From positions 1-64,000 of the IMG/VR virus record IMGVR_UViG_3300009103_000701: DNA of 64,000 nucleotides; one strand, 5' to 3'. How positions within the stretch are numbered: position 1 is the stretch's first letter; each line of letters begins with the position of its first letter. The position numbers and the translations under genes are program-made. Positions 63,734 through 64,000 of the stretch are shown here, one piece after another. The notes under the pieces are model-generated. The model searched no databases and was not told the DNA's origin. It worked only from the letters and a program-made list of their open reading frames with translations. Source of the stretch: a virus.

Positions 63734-64000
63734 TTGTTATTATTTCGTGTATCCATAAATCGTATTCTAATTGTTTTTGCCAAAATGCATTGTCATCTTT
63801 ATGAGTTATACAATCTGCAATCATTCGTTCATATGCACTTTCAGGACAAATACCTATTTGAAATGGATGTTGTTCGTCTTCTTGTTTAGTTTCTCCTGAT
63901 TTGTTAAAATGTACTGCAATATCATCTTCTTGTTCATCATCTTTTCTTCCTGATGCAGAAAAACCTTTACCTGCTTTCCAATCTGCTGTAAGTCTATATG
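63708..64000 (-). CDS. Partial unknown protein (start beyond window)
   Basis: An open frame runs from the right edge to a TGA at 63708-63710, giving 97 C-terminal residues. It includes WKAGKGFSASGRKDDEQEDD, an acidic stretch, then HPFQIGICPESAYERMIADC and a Trp-rich end (AFWQKQLEYDLWIHEI). No family is recognised. The frame is supported by its lack of stops over 290 AT-rich bases and by the usual short overlap with the downstream gene. The helical ending is reminiscent of small recombination or packaging proteins, but that is only an impression. Confidence 0.5.
   Translation of the reverse strand, partial: YRLTADWKAGKGFSASGRKDDEQEDDIAVHFNKSGETKQEDEQHPFQIGICPESAYERMIADCITHKDDNAFWQKQLEYDLWIHEIITNDDETIIH

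Noticed and set aside
1-64000. CRISPR arrays, tRNAs, integrase or transposase genes
   Set aside because: No regularly spaced repeats, cloverleaf-like segments or recombinase motifs were seen by eye; a tRNA scan was not possible here.

Overview
The window looks like part of a T4-like marine myovirus genome. The DNA is very AT-rich, genes are packed almost end to end with TAATG, ATGA and short out-of-frame overlaps, and there is no non-coding gap longer than about 120 bp. No tRNA, rRNA, CRISPR array, integrase or insertion sequence was seen. A gp6-type baseplate wedge protein followed by a giant gp7-position protein, a T4-type RNase H and many small proteins of the kind seen in cyanophage and pelagiphage genomes support this. 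The low G+C and absence of photosynthesis genes fit a SAR11 (Pelagibacter)-type host, or a low-GC cyanobacterial one. The host cannot be proved from this window.

Region A (1-24,587, all +) is a virion module. It holds the 3' part of baseplate gene 6, a 4,890-residue giant baseplate/fibre protein with FG-GAP-like and GDGST-type repeats, a small conserved structural protein, three tandem fibre proteins sharing one N-terminal domain but ending in different C-termini (one a tail-collar domain), and another putative structural protein.

Region B (24,588-46,403) is an accessory island placed between virion genes and opened by a near-consensus sigma70-type promoter. It encodes seven radical SAM proteins, four 2-oxoglutarate/Fe(II) oxygenase-like proteins, four putative GT-A glycosyltransferase-like proteins in two paralogous pairs, one clear and one possible methyltransferase, a QueC-like PP-loop ATPase, two degenerate kinase-fold-like proteins, two short Rossmann (SDR-like) proteins, an SGNH-like hydrolase, a possible acetyltransferase and several unknowns. 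It switches strand repeatedly with overlapping convergent ends, as if built from cassettes. I infer a modification pathway acting on a glycan, peptide or virion protein. The substrate is unknown, and this is the most interesting part of the window.

Region C (46,413-64,000, all -) returns to phage core functions. It holds a further tail-fibre-like protein, small conserved phage proteins, a MoxR AAA+ ATPase / metallopeptidase-VWA pair with its own sigma70-type promoter and an internal UUCG-type hairpin, a third SDR, RNase H, a 2OG-type oxygenase, QueE and FolE, two SGNH-like proteins, a HIT protein, a phosphoribosyltransferase, ClpP, a GT-B glycosyltransferase, a QueD-like protein and a medium-chain dehydrogenase. 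FolE, the QueD-like protein, QueE and perhaps the QueC-like protein of region B could together make 7-deazaguanine precursors (preQ0) for DNA modification. No DpdA/TGT-like inserting enzyme is visible here.
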